This document shows, in pieces, positions 1 to 11,374 of a stretch of DNA of 64,000 nucleotides. The stretch is from Torymus aiolomorphi. Taxonomy: Eukaryota > Arthropoda > Insecta > Hymenoptera > Torymidae. The DNA is taken from assembly GCA_036365515.1 (NCBI GenBank), contig CM070874.1, positions 176,378,297-176,442,296 of the forward strand. Direction: 5' to 3'. Both the position numbers and the translations under genes were made by a program. The notes under the pieces were generated by a model. That model saw nothing but the letters and a program-made list of their open reading frames with translations, was not told where the DNA came from and made no database searches. Position 1 is the stretch's first letter. The number at the start of each line of letters is the position of its first letter.

Positions 1-1090
1 GAACGATCGCGGTGTCGGCTGTGTTGCGAGCCCGCGCGTGTTTACAAACACGCGCCGCGCGCTATCCTACTGTACCTATCCACACGTACGGGCGCCAGTT
101 GTAACAGGGCGAATAGTTTTCGGAGCGAGAGAGTTTTCGGCAACGCCGAAAGCTTACCTGTATGCTCTCTCTCTCGCTCACACTGCTCCGCAACGACGAT
201 GCCTTCCTCGGCGCTGCTCGTCGAGGACGATGCTCGCCTACGTTGCGGCTCGAGCGGCGCCCTGGCAGAATTGCCGGCTCTGCGCGCGCTCGGTGCAATG
301 CCGTTCGCTGACTGTGTACAACCGGGTAACTCAGAAGTTACCCGGGAATTTTAATATCGTGTGTGTGACTCTACGCGTTCCTGAATGAAGGGGAAACACG
401 CGCGAGTACCTGGGGCTCAGATGATCGCCGAGGAACTCGGCAATCCCGCGGAGGCGGCGGTATCCCAGGTACTCGTAGGAATAACGGCGGAAGGCAAGGG
501 GGGCAAATAACAATTCGCGAACTTTTAATTAGGAAATATAAAAGACCGTTTTATTAGCTAATCGCAAGAGGGGTTTACAAGAGAAAAGGATATTGAGCGC
601 GCCGCGGTCTCTAATTCTCGCGAGGTCGAAATGCCTCGCGAGTCGCACGCGTCGCGGATGTCGCGCACAGATACACTCACGGAGACGAGGTGCACCACTC
701 GTCTCCGACGCTCTCTACCTCGCGCGTCGAGGTAGAGTCTCGCTCGCACGTAGGGGGGCCTGCAGGCACTAACCTTTCTTAGGTGTCGACGGAGTCCGGA
801 CTAGATCCGTTCGCAATCTCTCGTGCACGACGACGTTGAGGACTTCCTCTGGAGACTCGCGACCTTGGTTGCTCCCTCTCTTTTCTTTCTCTCTCTTCTT
901 TCTCTCGCACTCTCTCGCTGGCAACCGGGCTCTTCCTCTGTGCGCGCACCGAATCGGCAGAAACTCGAATGAACGTTCTCGCGCGCACCGTTGCCGATCC
1001 GCCCTCCTCGCGCCTGCGCATCCCCGCTTCGCTCCTCGATGGCTCGAGCGCGTGGTAGTTCGCCCGCGGATTCCGAACTTCGTTACAAGT
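1..1090. other. CpG-rich segment, no supported gene
   Basis: This stretch is clearly richer in G+C and CpG than the next 20 kb. Short reading frames exist on both strands, but their translations are arginine/serine-rich and look like by-products of base composition. Visible structure: a short palindrome around 311-335 (GGGTAAC/GTTACCC arms) and a 12-base inverted pair, CGAGTACCTGGG near 403 and CCCAGGTACTCG near 464. It could be a host promoter or 5' UTR region; nothing here proves that. Confidence 0.4.
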
Positions 1091-1475
1091 TCTATACTTA
1101 ACAAACATTATTTATAATGTACTTTCACTCTTAAAAAGTTGTGAAATCTCTCTAAAAAATTTGTTGACAAAAGTAAAAACTTATATTTCTTACGGGACTC
1201 GATGAAATAATGAGTACACAAGATAATTTAATTCATTCTGAGCACAGAATGAATTAAATTATCTTGTGTACTCATTATTTCATCGATTCCCTTAAGAAAT
1301 ACAATGAACATGGGTGATAAAGTCAACTACAGTAAAAACTTATAGGCAAGAATAAGTTTGGTTACTATTCCATGTAGTTTTATACTTAACAAACATTATT
1401 TATAATGTACTTTTACTCTTAATTAAGAAGTTGTGAAATCTCGATCTCTAAAAATTTTTTTACAAAAGTAAGAAC
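1090..1475. repeat. Direct repeat pair enclosing a 41-bp-arm hairpin
   Basis: The block beginning ATACTTAACAAACATTATTT occurs near 1094 and again near 1381, in the same orientation. Between them lies a perfect palindrome: arms 1200-1240 and 1245-1285 are exact reverse complements over 41 bases with a 4-base loop. Less perfect pairing extends outward through TATTTCTTA to about 1184 and 1302. The perfect arms suggest a recent origin or gene conversion, such as an inverted duplication or a very small foldback insertion. Confidence 0.85.
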
Positions 1476-1578
1476 TAAACTCTCGGAAACTACTGTATGA
1501 CTGTTTTCAGAAATGTATTCAAATTTGTTCATCTTTCTATACAAATTAAACACAAGAAAGTACTGAAATAATATAAAA

Positions 1579-3503
1579 CTTTCTACGAAAGTATAAAATA
1601 AGGCAAGTATAGACGTTTTTTCTGTATAATCTATAAAATAATAATATTTATGATTTTTTAAAAGAAATCAAATAATTACCAGTCAAAAAGTCTTTCACTT
1701 CTTCGAGTCATTGTATGCTGAACAAATTGTATGTAAGTATTCAAATTGTTTACTGCAAATCAAACAAACGAAAGTTGTGAAATCAATTATCAATAGTCAA
1801 GTAATGCAAACATCTCTCGGAAACAACTGTATGACTGTTCTCAGAAATATATTCAAATTTGTTCATCTTTCTGAACTATAGAAATTAAACACAAGAAAGT
1901 ACTGAAATCAATTTATTGTAGTCAAGTACCGGCCATAAGTTAACTTGACTGACATAATAGAACTTTTCGTACCTTGCGTGTAAAATTACATTTTATGCCC
2001 ACGTTGTAACTTCAAAAATATTCAGCTAGTGGGCATAAAGTATTACTTAACGCCTATAAGAGGCGCAATAGCTCACATACTCCTATACAAAACCTTATAG
2101 CACCTACGCACTTTACGCCCGTATAGGTGAAAATTATTTTATGACTATTATGCTTTATGTTCATTTCTAAAATTCACAAGAATTTTTTCAGATATTTACG
2201 AAAAGTCAAAGTTTTGAACTTTCTATAATATTACGCATCTTGGGAGGACAAGAGAAGTCTAGAGCTGCTCTAGTAGGGGTGGTTCTCCAATCTCCCACAC
2301 ATACTTGGCGGGCCCGACGGTTTGCAGTTTACCGGTGGGCTTTGTAAATCTAGAATTCTAAATTTTTGCATAAATTCATTAAAAATGTTTATATCTATAA
2401 GTCCACTATAATTAATAAATAATTACAATGGCTCTAATTTTTAATTGATACTTTTCAAATATATAATCCCTACATATCGACGCCCCTTACGAAAACTAGC
2501 ACGATTCAGATTGCCACGAAGACTAGTCCATTTCAGCGTTGGCCACGAAGACTAGCATGCCCCATTGATTTGCGTTGAAGACTAGCCCGATCCGCTTGAT
2601 TGCGGCGAAGACTAGCACGTTCCACTGGCTCTTATGTAAATTAGCACGGAGACGCGAAGTGCTAGTTTTCGGAGCAACCTTGCGAATCGTGTTACTTTTC
2701 GTCGCAAACTCGCGAATCGTACTACTTTTTGTGACAATCTTCCGAATTGCACTATTATTCGCGGCAAGCTCGCGAATTGTACTAGTATTCGCGGCAAAGT
2801 CGTTGGAGAACCACCCCTGCTAGAGCAGCTCTAGACGTCTCTTGTTCTCCCAAGATGCGTAATATTATAGAAAGTTCAAAACTTTGACTTTTCGTAAATA
2901 TCTGAAAAAATTCTTATGAATTTTAGAAATGAAAAGAAAGCATAATAGTCATAAAATAATTTTCACCTATACGGGCGTAAAGTGCGTAGGTTATATAAGG
3001 TTTTGTATAGGAGTATGTGAGCTATTGCGCCTCTTAGGCGTTAAGTAATACTTTATGCCCACTAGCTGAATATTTTTGAAGTTACAACGTGGGCATAAAA
3101 TGTAATTTTACACGCAAGGTACGAAAAGTTCTATTATGTCAGTCAAGTTATCTTATGGGTACTTGACTACAATAAATTGATTTCAGTACTTTCTTGTGTT
3201 TAATTTGTAAAGAAGGATAAACAAATTTGAATACATTTCTGAAAACAGTCATACAGTTGTTTCCGAGAGATGTTTGCATTACTTGACTATTGATAATTGA
3301 TTTCACAACTTTCGTTTGTTTGATTTGCAGTAAACAATTTGAATACTTACATATAATTTGTTCAGCATACAATGACTCAAAGAAGTGAAAGACTTTTTGA
3401 CTTGTATTTATTTGATTTCTTTTAAAAAATCATAAATATTATTATTTTATAGATTATACAGAAAAAACGTCTATACTTGCCTTATTTTATACTTTCGTAG
3501 AAA
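1579..3503. mobile_element. Foldback-type element with ~0.7 kb inverted arms
   Basis: The left arm, about 1579-2292, is matched in reverse complement by about 2802-3503. Landmarks: CTACGAAAGTATAAAATAAG at the outer left pairs with its complement at the outer right, and the inner arm ends share GCTGCTCTAG followed by GTTCTCCAA. The arms carry a few small differences. The ~510 bp core holds short tandem repeats and no convincing gene. A clear target-site duplication was not identified. This is the organisation of non-autonomous foldback or long-TIR transposons; no transposase is encoded inside. Confidence 0.8.
2485..2801. repeat. Two minisatellites in the foldback core
   Basis: The first half repeats the motif CGAAGACTAGC about five times (near 2490, 2517, 2546, 2575, 2606) at 26-31 base spacing. 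The second half repeats GCGAATCGTRYTACTTTT about four times at 33 base spacing. The plus-strand frame through the second half reads as an 11-residue repeat (SRIVLLFVA-like), which is a consequence of the 33 base period rather than evidence of a protein. CTAGTTTTCG near 2661 is the first motif inverted. Confidence 0.7.
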
Positions 3504-4870
3504 TTATTTCTACTTTAATTTAGATAAATGTATAATTTTGTATTTATTCAAATTTCACTATAACACATTGCCTTGGTATTTCTCAGCATTGTAATATTCA
3601 TTTTACATAAACTTTTACTTGGTTCATGAACAAATTTTTGAAATGACTTCGTATGGTTAGAGTACATCCTTGCTGCAAATTTTTTACAAGTAACCATTGT
3701 TGCTAATTGTTTATTTGAACTCTGTAAGTCCTTAATACGTATTCGATCCTGAGCTGGACATGTTTCATGAATACACGCATTCTATTTGGGTATTAGCTAG
3801 CTTCCAATGTTGCTTTTACTTCATAGTTCAATTTTCAGAATTTAAATTGAAATTTCTGAATTACTTGATGATCCTCTAACTTTTACAAAACTTGAAGCTC
3901 AAAGTTGACTACGATTTCCATATATATTAAATTTGTTAATTAACTCTTCTATTCTATGATGTACTGTCAATAATCCTTAGGTCCTGATACTCTGTAAAAA
4001 TAAAAAGAAGATTTCACAAAGTAACAATACTTTTATATTGTATATTATAACTATATAATGTTCACTAAACAGATGGCTCCTCTGAAACATTTAGCGTCTT
4101 ACACTGTAAACCAATCATTAATTAGATTATTCTCAACACTTGGATTTGTTGAAATTTTTACACAAAACCACTTGAATTAATAATCTATCATTGCTCACAT
4201 CTTGTAAAATTAAAAATAAACAGTTTATGAACTAAGAATCACTGAGAGAACAAAAACTTTTTCTTGACATTTATTTATGGATATAACTTCTTGAAATTGT
4301 TATCTAAATCTTGTGTAGAAAAAAGTTTACTGTGGACTCTGAAACATTTTAGCGTCTCTTACCATGAGCTAATCATAAATTAAATTATTCTGAGCACTTT
4401 TATTCATTCAAATATTCACAATAACACATCATTCTGGCATTTTTCTGTATTTCAATTTTCATTTTATATAATTTTTTGAAGCAGTTTATGAACTAAGAAT
4501 TACTGAGAGAACAAAAACTTTCTTGACATTTATTTATGGATATAACTTTTTCAATTATTATTTTAATCTTGTGTAGAAAAAAGTTTATGGTGTTTTTTGT
4601 ATTGTTTAAAAACTTCTATCCTGCTAGTTTTTGCGTGGAATCCCCATTCTAGATAAATAAATTCTAATTTTTGCATATAACTTCAACTAAACTAGAATGA
4701 TTTCTTCTTTTTGTACAATCAAGTACAAATTTGGATCATATTTCTTATGAGCGTCTCTTACTATGAGCTAATCATAAATTAAATTATTCTGAGCACTTTT
4801 ATTCGTTCAAATATTCACAATAACACATCATTCTGGCATTTTTCTGTATTTCAATTTTCATTTTATATAA
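3504..4870. repeat. AT-rich region with duplicated ~120 bp and ~80 bp blocks
   Basis: No gene is supported. The block around GAGCTAATCATAAATTAAAT appears near 4365 and near 4762, each continuing for about 110 bases to TTTTCATTTTATATAA. A second block containing TTGACATTTATTTATGGATA occurs near 4263 and 4519. The second copy of the first block is interrupted at 4871 by the family B element; the first copy continues differently and shows what an uninterrupted site looks like. Confidence 0.65.
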
Positions 4871-5717
4871 GGGAGCGTCCGCCAGAAACCAGCCAGCGGG
4901 CGCGCGGGACGCATTTTTCATGCAAAATACGCTCTGTTCAACTCGCTCGTAATCGTATTCTGAGTCTCTCAGAAAAAAACAAAAGATATATATCGATAGA
5001 TTTTTTCCTGCTCTTTCCAATGGTGCTATTGTTTTTACTCCGAAACTTTTTCTTCTGGTCGAAAATTCAAGTTGAAAGTTCAGAGACATTTTTCTCAAAG
5101 TATATCATATTTTTTTTCAAAATGCATATGGCCATTCGAAAGTACAAGTCTTAAGCTATAAAACCCTAAATTTTCAAATTGGAGAAATGAAGGGCTCAAA
5201 AGTAACAAGATTAAAAAGACAGCGGTGAGTGGCCGCGCGTGCTCTTCGCGCTGTACTCGGACGTGCCGCACGCTCGGGCTTCGTATAGTGAGCTGGTAAT
5301 CGTATTTTGAGTCTCTCAGAAAAAAAGAAAAGACATATATCGATAGATTTTTTTCTGCTCTTTCCAATGGTGCTATTCTGTTTACTCCCAAACACTTTCT
5401 TCAGGTCGGAAATTCGAGTGGAAAGTTCAGAACCATTTTTCTTAAAGTATAACATGTCGTTCTTCAAAATGCATAGCACCATTCGAAAGTACAAGTTATA
5501 AGCTACAAACCCCTACATTTTAAAGTTGGAGAATCGTAGAGCTCAAAAGTGATAAGATTAAGAAGATAGCGGTGAGCGACTGCGCAAAGTTTTTACGCTG
5601 GACCCCGAGTATGCTTTTATATACGTAGTGCATATTTTCGTTGTTTCCTATTAAAAGCATTACACAATGTTTTATCAGTGCATCATATATTACGTTTTAA
5701 ATATATTAATTTTTTAT

Positions 5718-7583
5718 TTAAACCTTAATTCTTTTATTTTTATTTGCTATTATTTTTATTGATCTTTTCACGATACTCATGTTTTTCTTAATTCGAGTTT
5801 TAGAGGGTTCGGCTTTTTTAACTGGTGGATATAATTGAGAATCTTTGGATATTGAAAATCGTTTTAGTTCTAACTTTTTAGTGTTAGCTAATAATCTAAC
5901 ACATTGAAACGATTGAGTTCCAGGCACTGTTTTCGCTGAATCTAGCCTTTGTCTTAATTTATCTGTAGCCTTAGCATATTCACCTTTTAATGAAAAAAAG
6001 CACGAAATATTTTCAAAGTATTTAGTCGCCCACTGGTAAAGATCTTGCGGCGTCAATATATAATTATCGGATACTTACCGCAAACTTGCTCGTCTAGCAT
6101 TACTTTTTATAGAAGCACCGATTCCATCGCATGCATTTTTTCCGTGAGTAGTCGCATGAAAGTGCCATTCAGCTTCAACGGAAAAATCTTCATAATGATG
6201 AAAAAGATTCTGAAAATTATGTTTATTTTGAAAATGTTGTGCAGCTCCATCAGTAAAGTAAATGATTTTTTTAACGAAATCAAAAGATTTTTTAAGGTAA
6301 TCGATTATAATTTCTTGAATTAGGTAAACTGCCACAGTATCATGAATTAAGTTGTCTGAAAAAACCGCCATACTTTTGTGTTCAATTTTAGAATCTGAAC
6401 CTTTGTAGTAAATAACTATTGTTTCCAAACTACATTGATTATTATTATAGTGGAATGATTGTGCCGCATCTTGTGCAATGAACGCATAGTTTTCCGAAAA
6501 ATCTAGGGAAATTAAAAATTCTCCTTTGCTTAAGGATTCTCGTAGGATTTGAAAATAAGATGACTGCTGTTTGGAAATGAAAGAATGAGTTTTGAGTTTA
6601 TGTAAAAGAGGAAAAAAGATATCAGTAAATAAAGAACTAGAAACAATTTCAGTTTGCAATGTTGATCTATCAGTAGTTTTCCACATTTGAAATTTTATTT
6701 CATTAACCCCAGACCTTTCAGGAAATAGTTCAAGTTCCGTTTTTAGAGGTTCAATACCAGGACAATTTTGACACATATTTAAGTAACATTTCGCTGTTGG
6801 TCTTTTACAAACTATTTCAGCTATACAATCTTTGTAAGTATCCATTTTATCAAAAGAAACTCCTGAATTTCTTAAACCAGCTAAGAGCAGTTTGACGTTT
6901 TGATGATAAATGTACACACACACTGAATGCGTACCACTAGCACCAGCTAAAATATAATATTTAGGGCGACATTCGGCAAATTTAGTGAATCCTATTTTTG
7001 ATTCGGGATACTGTTGTTTATACTTTAAATATAACTCTCTAAGATTGTACAAAACAAGTCATTTCTGAACATAGGTCTTTGTGCCATCATCATTTCGTAT
7101 ACACTTATTATCTTTATAACCTGGCATGATTCTACTATTATCGTCATTTTGATAGAAAAGTTTTACTTCGTTTACAGTATCACACGAAATTTTTCGGTTT
7201 CCCCTTTTATCAACTAAAAGGGATTGACTATCTGACAAACATTTTGTTACAATCCAACGGGATGAATTAGAAAAATTAACAACTTTACGAGAACTCCAGT
7301 TTTTTGGGAGTAATTTTAAAAGCAACATGTTTTCATTTTTCGACAAATTATCATCGTTAAACAATTTTTGTAAATTAGAAATAATTTCTCTAGATTCTTC
7401 CATTGACACTACATTTTCTTCCTCAATTTTCGCATCAAATTTGAATCGACAAGAATCACATATTTTATCTTTATCTTGTAAGTTCGGAAAACGAGCTTTC
7501 ATTTTTTCAGAAACAAATCTCAGTTTAGATGGATGCTTTACTTCATCAAAAGGGTTACAACAGCGGTTGAAAATCTTTGACAT
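5718..7583 (-). pseudogene. TDGAxQHF-family transposase-like protein, two in-frame stops
   Basis: A single minus-strand frame of ~621 codons starts with ATG at 7583 and ends at 5718, interrupted only by TGA at 7061-7059 and TAA at 6077-6075. The second stop is a lysine codon in the copy at 9.3 kb. N-terminal region: a Cys pair near the start (RCCNPF) followed by ICDSC (about residues 42-50), a probable zinc site. Middle: LLPKNWSSRKVV, then GTHSVCVYIYHQNVKLLLAG. Core: SLDFSENYAF, FTDGAAQHF and THGKNACDGIGA, giving three conserved Asp positions that would suit a DDE/D-type RNase H-fold transposase. The C-terminus is basic. The same protein occurs in other states around 9.3, 11-15, 19, 31, 53 and 61 kb. 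The catalytic role is inferred from motif conservation and the surrounding TIRs, not from a recognised named family. Confidence 0.75.
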
Positions 7584-7756
7584 TTTAAAAATTTTTTTTT
7601 ATTATGAAAATAATAAATATTGAGAAAGAAAGCATTTTCAGTGGGTGATAAATACCTTCCAAGGAGCTTTTTTAAGTATTGGGAACGACTCTGTGGTCCC
7701 TCTAGTGACAGAAATGATAACAAGTGAAAATGATGCAACGATTAAAGTATAATAGA

Positions 7757-9054
7757 TACGAGGGTCATTTGACAAGTACCTAGCCTCACCGCCAGATGGT
7801 GCCACGATCGCACCAGAAATACACTACAGTGCAGTATCTTCCTGTAAACGGTTACAGACGAAATTTCAGCCGGATCGGAGTTGTAGTTTATTTTTGAGAG
7901 CGTGTGAAAGCAAATGTGTCCGTTGATTTTTGAAAAAATGGAGAAAGAACAATATCGGTCGGTGATTCGATTCTTGTTTTTGGAAGGGAAATCGCGCAGT
8001 GAAATTAAAGAACGCTTGGATGCAGTGTATGGGGATGCTTCTCCTTCGATAGCGACCGTTAAATTTTGGTATAACGAGTTTCAACGTGGTCGTACGTCGG
8101 TTTTTGATGATCCACGCCCAGGTGCTCCGAAAACAGCCACTACGGAGGAGAACGTGACAAAAATACACGATATCGTTTTGTCAGACCGCCGATTAAAGGT
8201 GCACGAGATAGCTGCGATAGTAGGCATCTCAGAAGAACGCGTGTGGCATATCCTACATGAGATTTTAGGCATGAGGAAGCTGTCAGCAAGGTGGGTGCCG
8301 CGTTTGCTGACTGCAGACAACAAGCGCATCCGTGTGACCAGTTCAGAGCAGTGTTCGGAGCTGTTTAATCGCAATCCAAAAGAGTTTTTGCGTCGTTACG
8401 TGACCGTCGACGAAACATGGATTCACTACTACACTCCAGAGACCAAGGAGCAGTCAAAACAGTGGACCTTACCCGGTGAACCTGCTCCGAAGAAGGCGAA
8501 GACGGTCCCGTCGGCCGGAAAGGTGATGGCCACTGTTTTCTGGGATTCTCAAGGTGTGATTTTTATTGACTATCTGGAGAAGGGCAAAACGGTCACAGGA
8601 CAGTACTACGCCGAACTATTGAGCCGATTTGACGCCGTGTTAGAAGAAAAACGGCCCCATTTGTCTAAAAAGAAAGTGCTTTTCTACCACGATAATGCAC
8701 CGGCTCACACTTCTGCACTCGCCACGGCTAAATTGGTCGAATTACGCTACGAAATGCTGCCCCATCCACCGTATTCTCCAGATTTGGCTCCGTGCGACTT
8801 TTTTTTGTTTCCGAACCTAATAAATTCGCTCGCCGGGAAGAGATTCCACTCCAATAACGAAATAATCGCCGCCATGGAGGCCTATTTTGCAAACCAAGAG
8901 AAAACATTTTTTTCAATGGGGTTAAAAAAATTGGAACACCGCTGGACCAAGTGTATTCAACTAAAAGGAGACTACATTGAAAAATAAATTTTATTTTTTG
9001 TAAAATTTTGGTTTTTTCATTTGTAGGCTAGGTACTTATCAAATGACCCTCGTA
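7757..9054 (+). mobile_element. Complete mariner element with TA target duplication
   Basis: The element proper is 7759-9052 (1,294 bp), flanked by TA at 7757-7758 and 9053-9054. Its ~28 bp TIRs begin CGAGGGTCATTTGACAAGTA on the left; the right end is AAATGACCCTCG, with one visible mismatch between arms (CAAGTACC against GATAAGTACC). Size, TA duplication and TIR length are normal for mariner. It interrupts family B element B0 upstream of its ORF. Confidence 0.97.
7938..8987 (+). CDS. Mariner transposase, apparently intact
   Basis: This is a cut-and-paste transposase of the Tc1/mariner superfamily that binds its own TIRs and inserts at TA. The frame opens at 7914, but the Met at 7938 (MEKEQYRSVIRF) gives 349 residues, normal for mariner, and places the HTH domain at the start. 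N-terminal half: two helix-turn-helix regions (about residues 5-55 and 70-115), ending with the linker motif RWVPRLLT. Catalytic half: VTVDETWIHYY (first Asp), FYHDNAPAHTS (second Asp), and YSPDLAPCDFFLFP with the third Asp 34 residues after the second, so a complete DD34D triad. There are no frameshifts or stops, unusual in this window, suggesting a young and possibly active copy. The subfamily cannot be fixed by eye. Confidence 0.96.
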   Translation: MEKEQYRSVIRFLFLEGKSRSEIKERLDAVYGDASPSIATVKFWYNEFQRGRTSVFDDPRPGAPKTATTEENVTKIHDIVLSDRRLKVHEIAAIVGISEERVWHILHEILGMRKLSARWVPRLLTADNKRIRVTSSEQCSELFNRNPKEFLRRYVTVDETWIHYYTPETKEQSKQWTLPGEPAPKKAKTVPSAGKVMATVFWDSQGVIFIDYLEKGKTVTGQYYAELLSRFDAVLEEKRPHLSKKKVLFYHDNAPAHTSALATAKLVELRYEMLPHPPYSPDLAPCDFFLFPNLINSLAGKRFHSNNEIIAAMEAYFANQEKTFFSMGLKKLEHRWTKCIQLKGDYIEK

Positions 9055-9292
9055 TGTACGCATACAGAGGCGCGTCCAAGAGCAGAACAAATTTCACGCG
9101 GCCGCTCGCCGCTGTCTTTTCAATCTTATTACTTTTGAGCTCTACGTTTCTCCAACTTAAAAATGTAGGGTTTTGTAGCTTATAACTTTTACTTTTGAAT
9201 GGTGCTATGCATTTTGAAGAACAACATGTTATACTTTAAAAAAAATGGTTCTGAACTTTCCACTCGAATCTCCGACCAGAAGAAAGTGTTTC

Positions 9293-9965
9293 TAAAATTG
9301 AACACAAAAGTATGGCGGTTTTTTCAGACAACTTAATTCATGATACTGAGGCAGTTTACCTAATTCAAGAAATTATAATCGATTACCTTAAAAAATCTTT
9401 TGATTTCGTTAAAAAAATCATTTACTTTACTGATGGAGCTGCACAACATTTTCAAAATAAACATAATTTTCAGAATCTTTTTCATCATTATGAAGATTTT
9501 TCCGTTGAAGCTGAATGGCACTTTCATGCGACTACTCACGGAAAAAATGCATGCGATGGAATCGGTGCTTCTATAAAAAGTAATGCTAGCCGAGCAAGTT
9601 TGCGGAAAGTATCCGATAATTATATATTGACGCCGCAAGATCTTTACCAGTGGGCGACTAAATACTTTGAAAATATTTTGTGCTTTTTTTCATCAAAAGA
9701 TGAATATGCTAAGGCTACAGATAAATTAAGACAAAGGCTAGATTCAGCGAAAACAGTGCCTGGAACGCAATCGTTTCACTGTCTTAGATTATTAGCTAAC
9801 ACTAAAAAGTTAGAACTAAAACGATTTTCAATATCCAAAGATTCTCAATTATATCCACCAGTTAAAAAAGCCGAACCCTCTAAAACTCGAATTAAGAAAA
9901 ACATGAGTATCGTGAAAAGACCAATAAAAATAATAGCAAATAAAAATAAAAGAATTAAGGTTTAA
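9293..9965 (+). pseudogene. C-terminal half of TDGAxQHF transposase (copy B3), inverted relative to B0
   Basis: From about 9293 the plus strand matches the reverse complement of 5718-6390 almost base for base, and an open frame runs from 9312 to 9965 (217 residues from its first Met, MAVFSDNLIHDT). It carries FTDGAAQHF, HGKNACDGIGA and the basic C-terminus without stops, including a lysine codon where B0 has TAA. The N-terminal half and first core Asp are missing: the sequence jumps at about 9292 from a B-type terminal repeat into mid-ORF. Similarity continues past the stop codon to about 10000. Probably the result of inverted duplication plus deletion. Confidence 0.85.
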
Positions 9966-10009
9966 ATAAAAAATTAATATATTTAAAACATAATATATGG
10001 TTCCAGTAA

Positions 10010-10831
10010 TGTGTTCCAGTAAATAGTACTCACTTTTAAACAAGAATAAGCTCTGTCGGAAATCTGAAAAGGCCTAAATTTAGAGGTTTTGCATGCGAAC
10101 CGTAAGAAATTTTCATCCTTTTTACATCAATAAAAAGAATAACTATTTTATAAATGCTTTACTAACTTTCTTAAGCTATCATCTTTTGTTTAGTATTCAA
10201 AAATATGTTGTCGGATTGAATGTGCCTACGTTTAAAAAAAAAGTGCATTGCATTATCTCTGCGACACTGTATTTTGGTAAAAATCAGAAATAAACGTTAT
10301 TTGTCGATTAAAAAAAATAACTATTGTGTTTTTTTAACTTTCTGGAGCGTAAATTATTCGTCTTGGAGAGACGAACAAAAGGCGACTGTTGTTATAAGTG
10401 TGCCTCTTATGGAAAGTAAAGTATGATCTATTAAAACTCATGGTGTCGATGCGCCCCTCGCCTAAAAAATTATCATTTTTTGGTGGCACACGTAAACAAC
10501 AGTATATACTTCTAATGTAAGTATGACTCTTTTTACTACACACAATTTCTCCAAAAAATTCACTGGGTGTCTAACGAAATTTTGGTTTATTTAAAAAAAA
10601 TCAAAAAAGAAAATGATTGTAAGGCAGTTTTACATGCATTTTCTCACGCTTACTCGTACGTGCATAAGCATACGAAATAAAAAAACTATGTTTAAAAATG
10701 AGGAGCTGACCCTTTTTATTGTTATTTGAGGTACCTAAAACAGAAAAAAGTGAGTTTTGTGTATGTGCCTCAACATTAAGTTTTGAAATTTCTATTTAGG
10801 TAAAAGTTAAAAGTTCCAGAGAAATACTCAT
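10010..10831. other. AT-rich spacer without recognised genes
   Basis: Only short frames occur and none resembles a known protein. A loose duplication of AATAACTATT-containing sequence is visible near 10137 and 10315. No RNA gene or promoter motif could be supported. Confidence 0.4.
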
Positions 10832-11374
10832 ATATGAGGCGTTTCATGTCAACTGCCCCAGCGCGGCGCGCGAGCGCCAAATCGTGCTGTTTCCAGCTCA
10901 TGTTTAAGATACTGAAATGTACTTGAAAAAATTTTATGATAAGCATATCCAATGTATTTTTTCCTTAGCTTTCCAATGGTGTAGGCAGTTTTCCCGAAAT
11001 TTTCCATTTTTACCCTCAAAAAGTACAAAACGTGTTATATCACGAAAACGATATTTTTAATATTCTTTTTGGCCCTCTAGATCGAAAGCTGAGCATTTTT
11101 TTACGTAGGAAGGGATATTTTCCAAAGAGTGCCCAAGATGTTTTCTGCGAGATATAGAACGCGAAAGAGTAGATCCACCGCCTTTCCTGCGCGCGGTACT
11201 ACGGGGTACAGCGCGCGGACTGCGCCCGCCTCTTTGCCTATATAATAACCTTTTATAATCTTTAATTCTTTACCTATTATTCTGGATTCTTAATAATGCA
11301 TGGAGTAATATTTTATTAATTATTTTATAAAATAATAAAATTTCAAAATTAACAGCAATATAGTAACTCTTGTA

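Larger units (their letters stand above)
4871..9295 (-). mobile_element. Family B long-TIR transposon (copy B0), right end truncated, mariner nested inside
   Basis: The left end starts GGGAGCGTCCGCCAGAAACC after TATAA. The terminal region 4871-5640 contains two tandem ~350 bp subterminal units (about 4935-5245 and 5290-5585), each with a forward CTTTCCAATGG motif and, ~120 bases later, a reversed copy (CCATTCGAAAG). A reverse-oriented version of one unit lies at 9080-9295, just beyond the nested mariner, and is taken as the remnant of the right TIR. The broken transposase-like ORF lies between, on the minus strand. The outermost right end and right target duplication are not preserved, so that limit is inferred. 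Confidence 0.65.

Noticed and set aside
62..1117. Several 60-116 codon frames in the first kilobase
   Set aside because: They overlap on both strands, are arginine/serine-rich and reflect GC-rich sequence; no domain, splice or start context supports them.
6050..6080. Splice donor (GGTAAGTAT) at the second in-frame stop of B0
   Set aside because: It resembles a donor consensus, but the homologous copy at 9.6 kb reads GGAAAGTAT and continues in frame with no intron, so a point mutation creating a stop is simpler.
6045..6323. Plus-strand 92-codon frame, also seen reversed at 9360-9638
   Set aside because: It is the antisense shadow of the transposase core in both copies.
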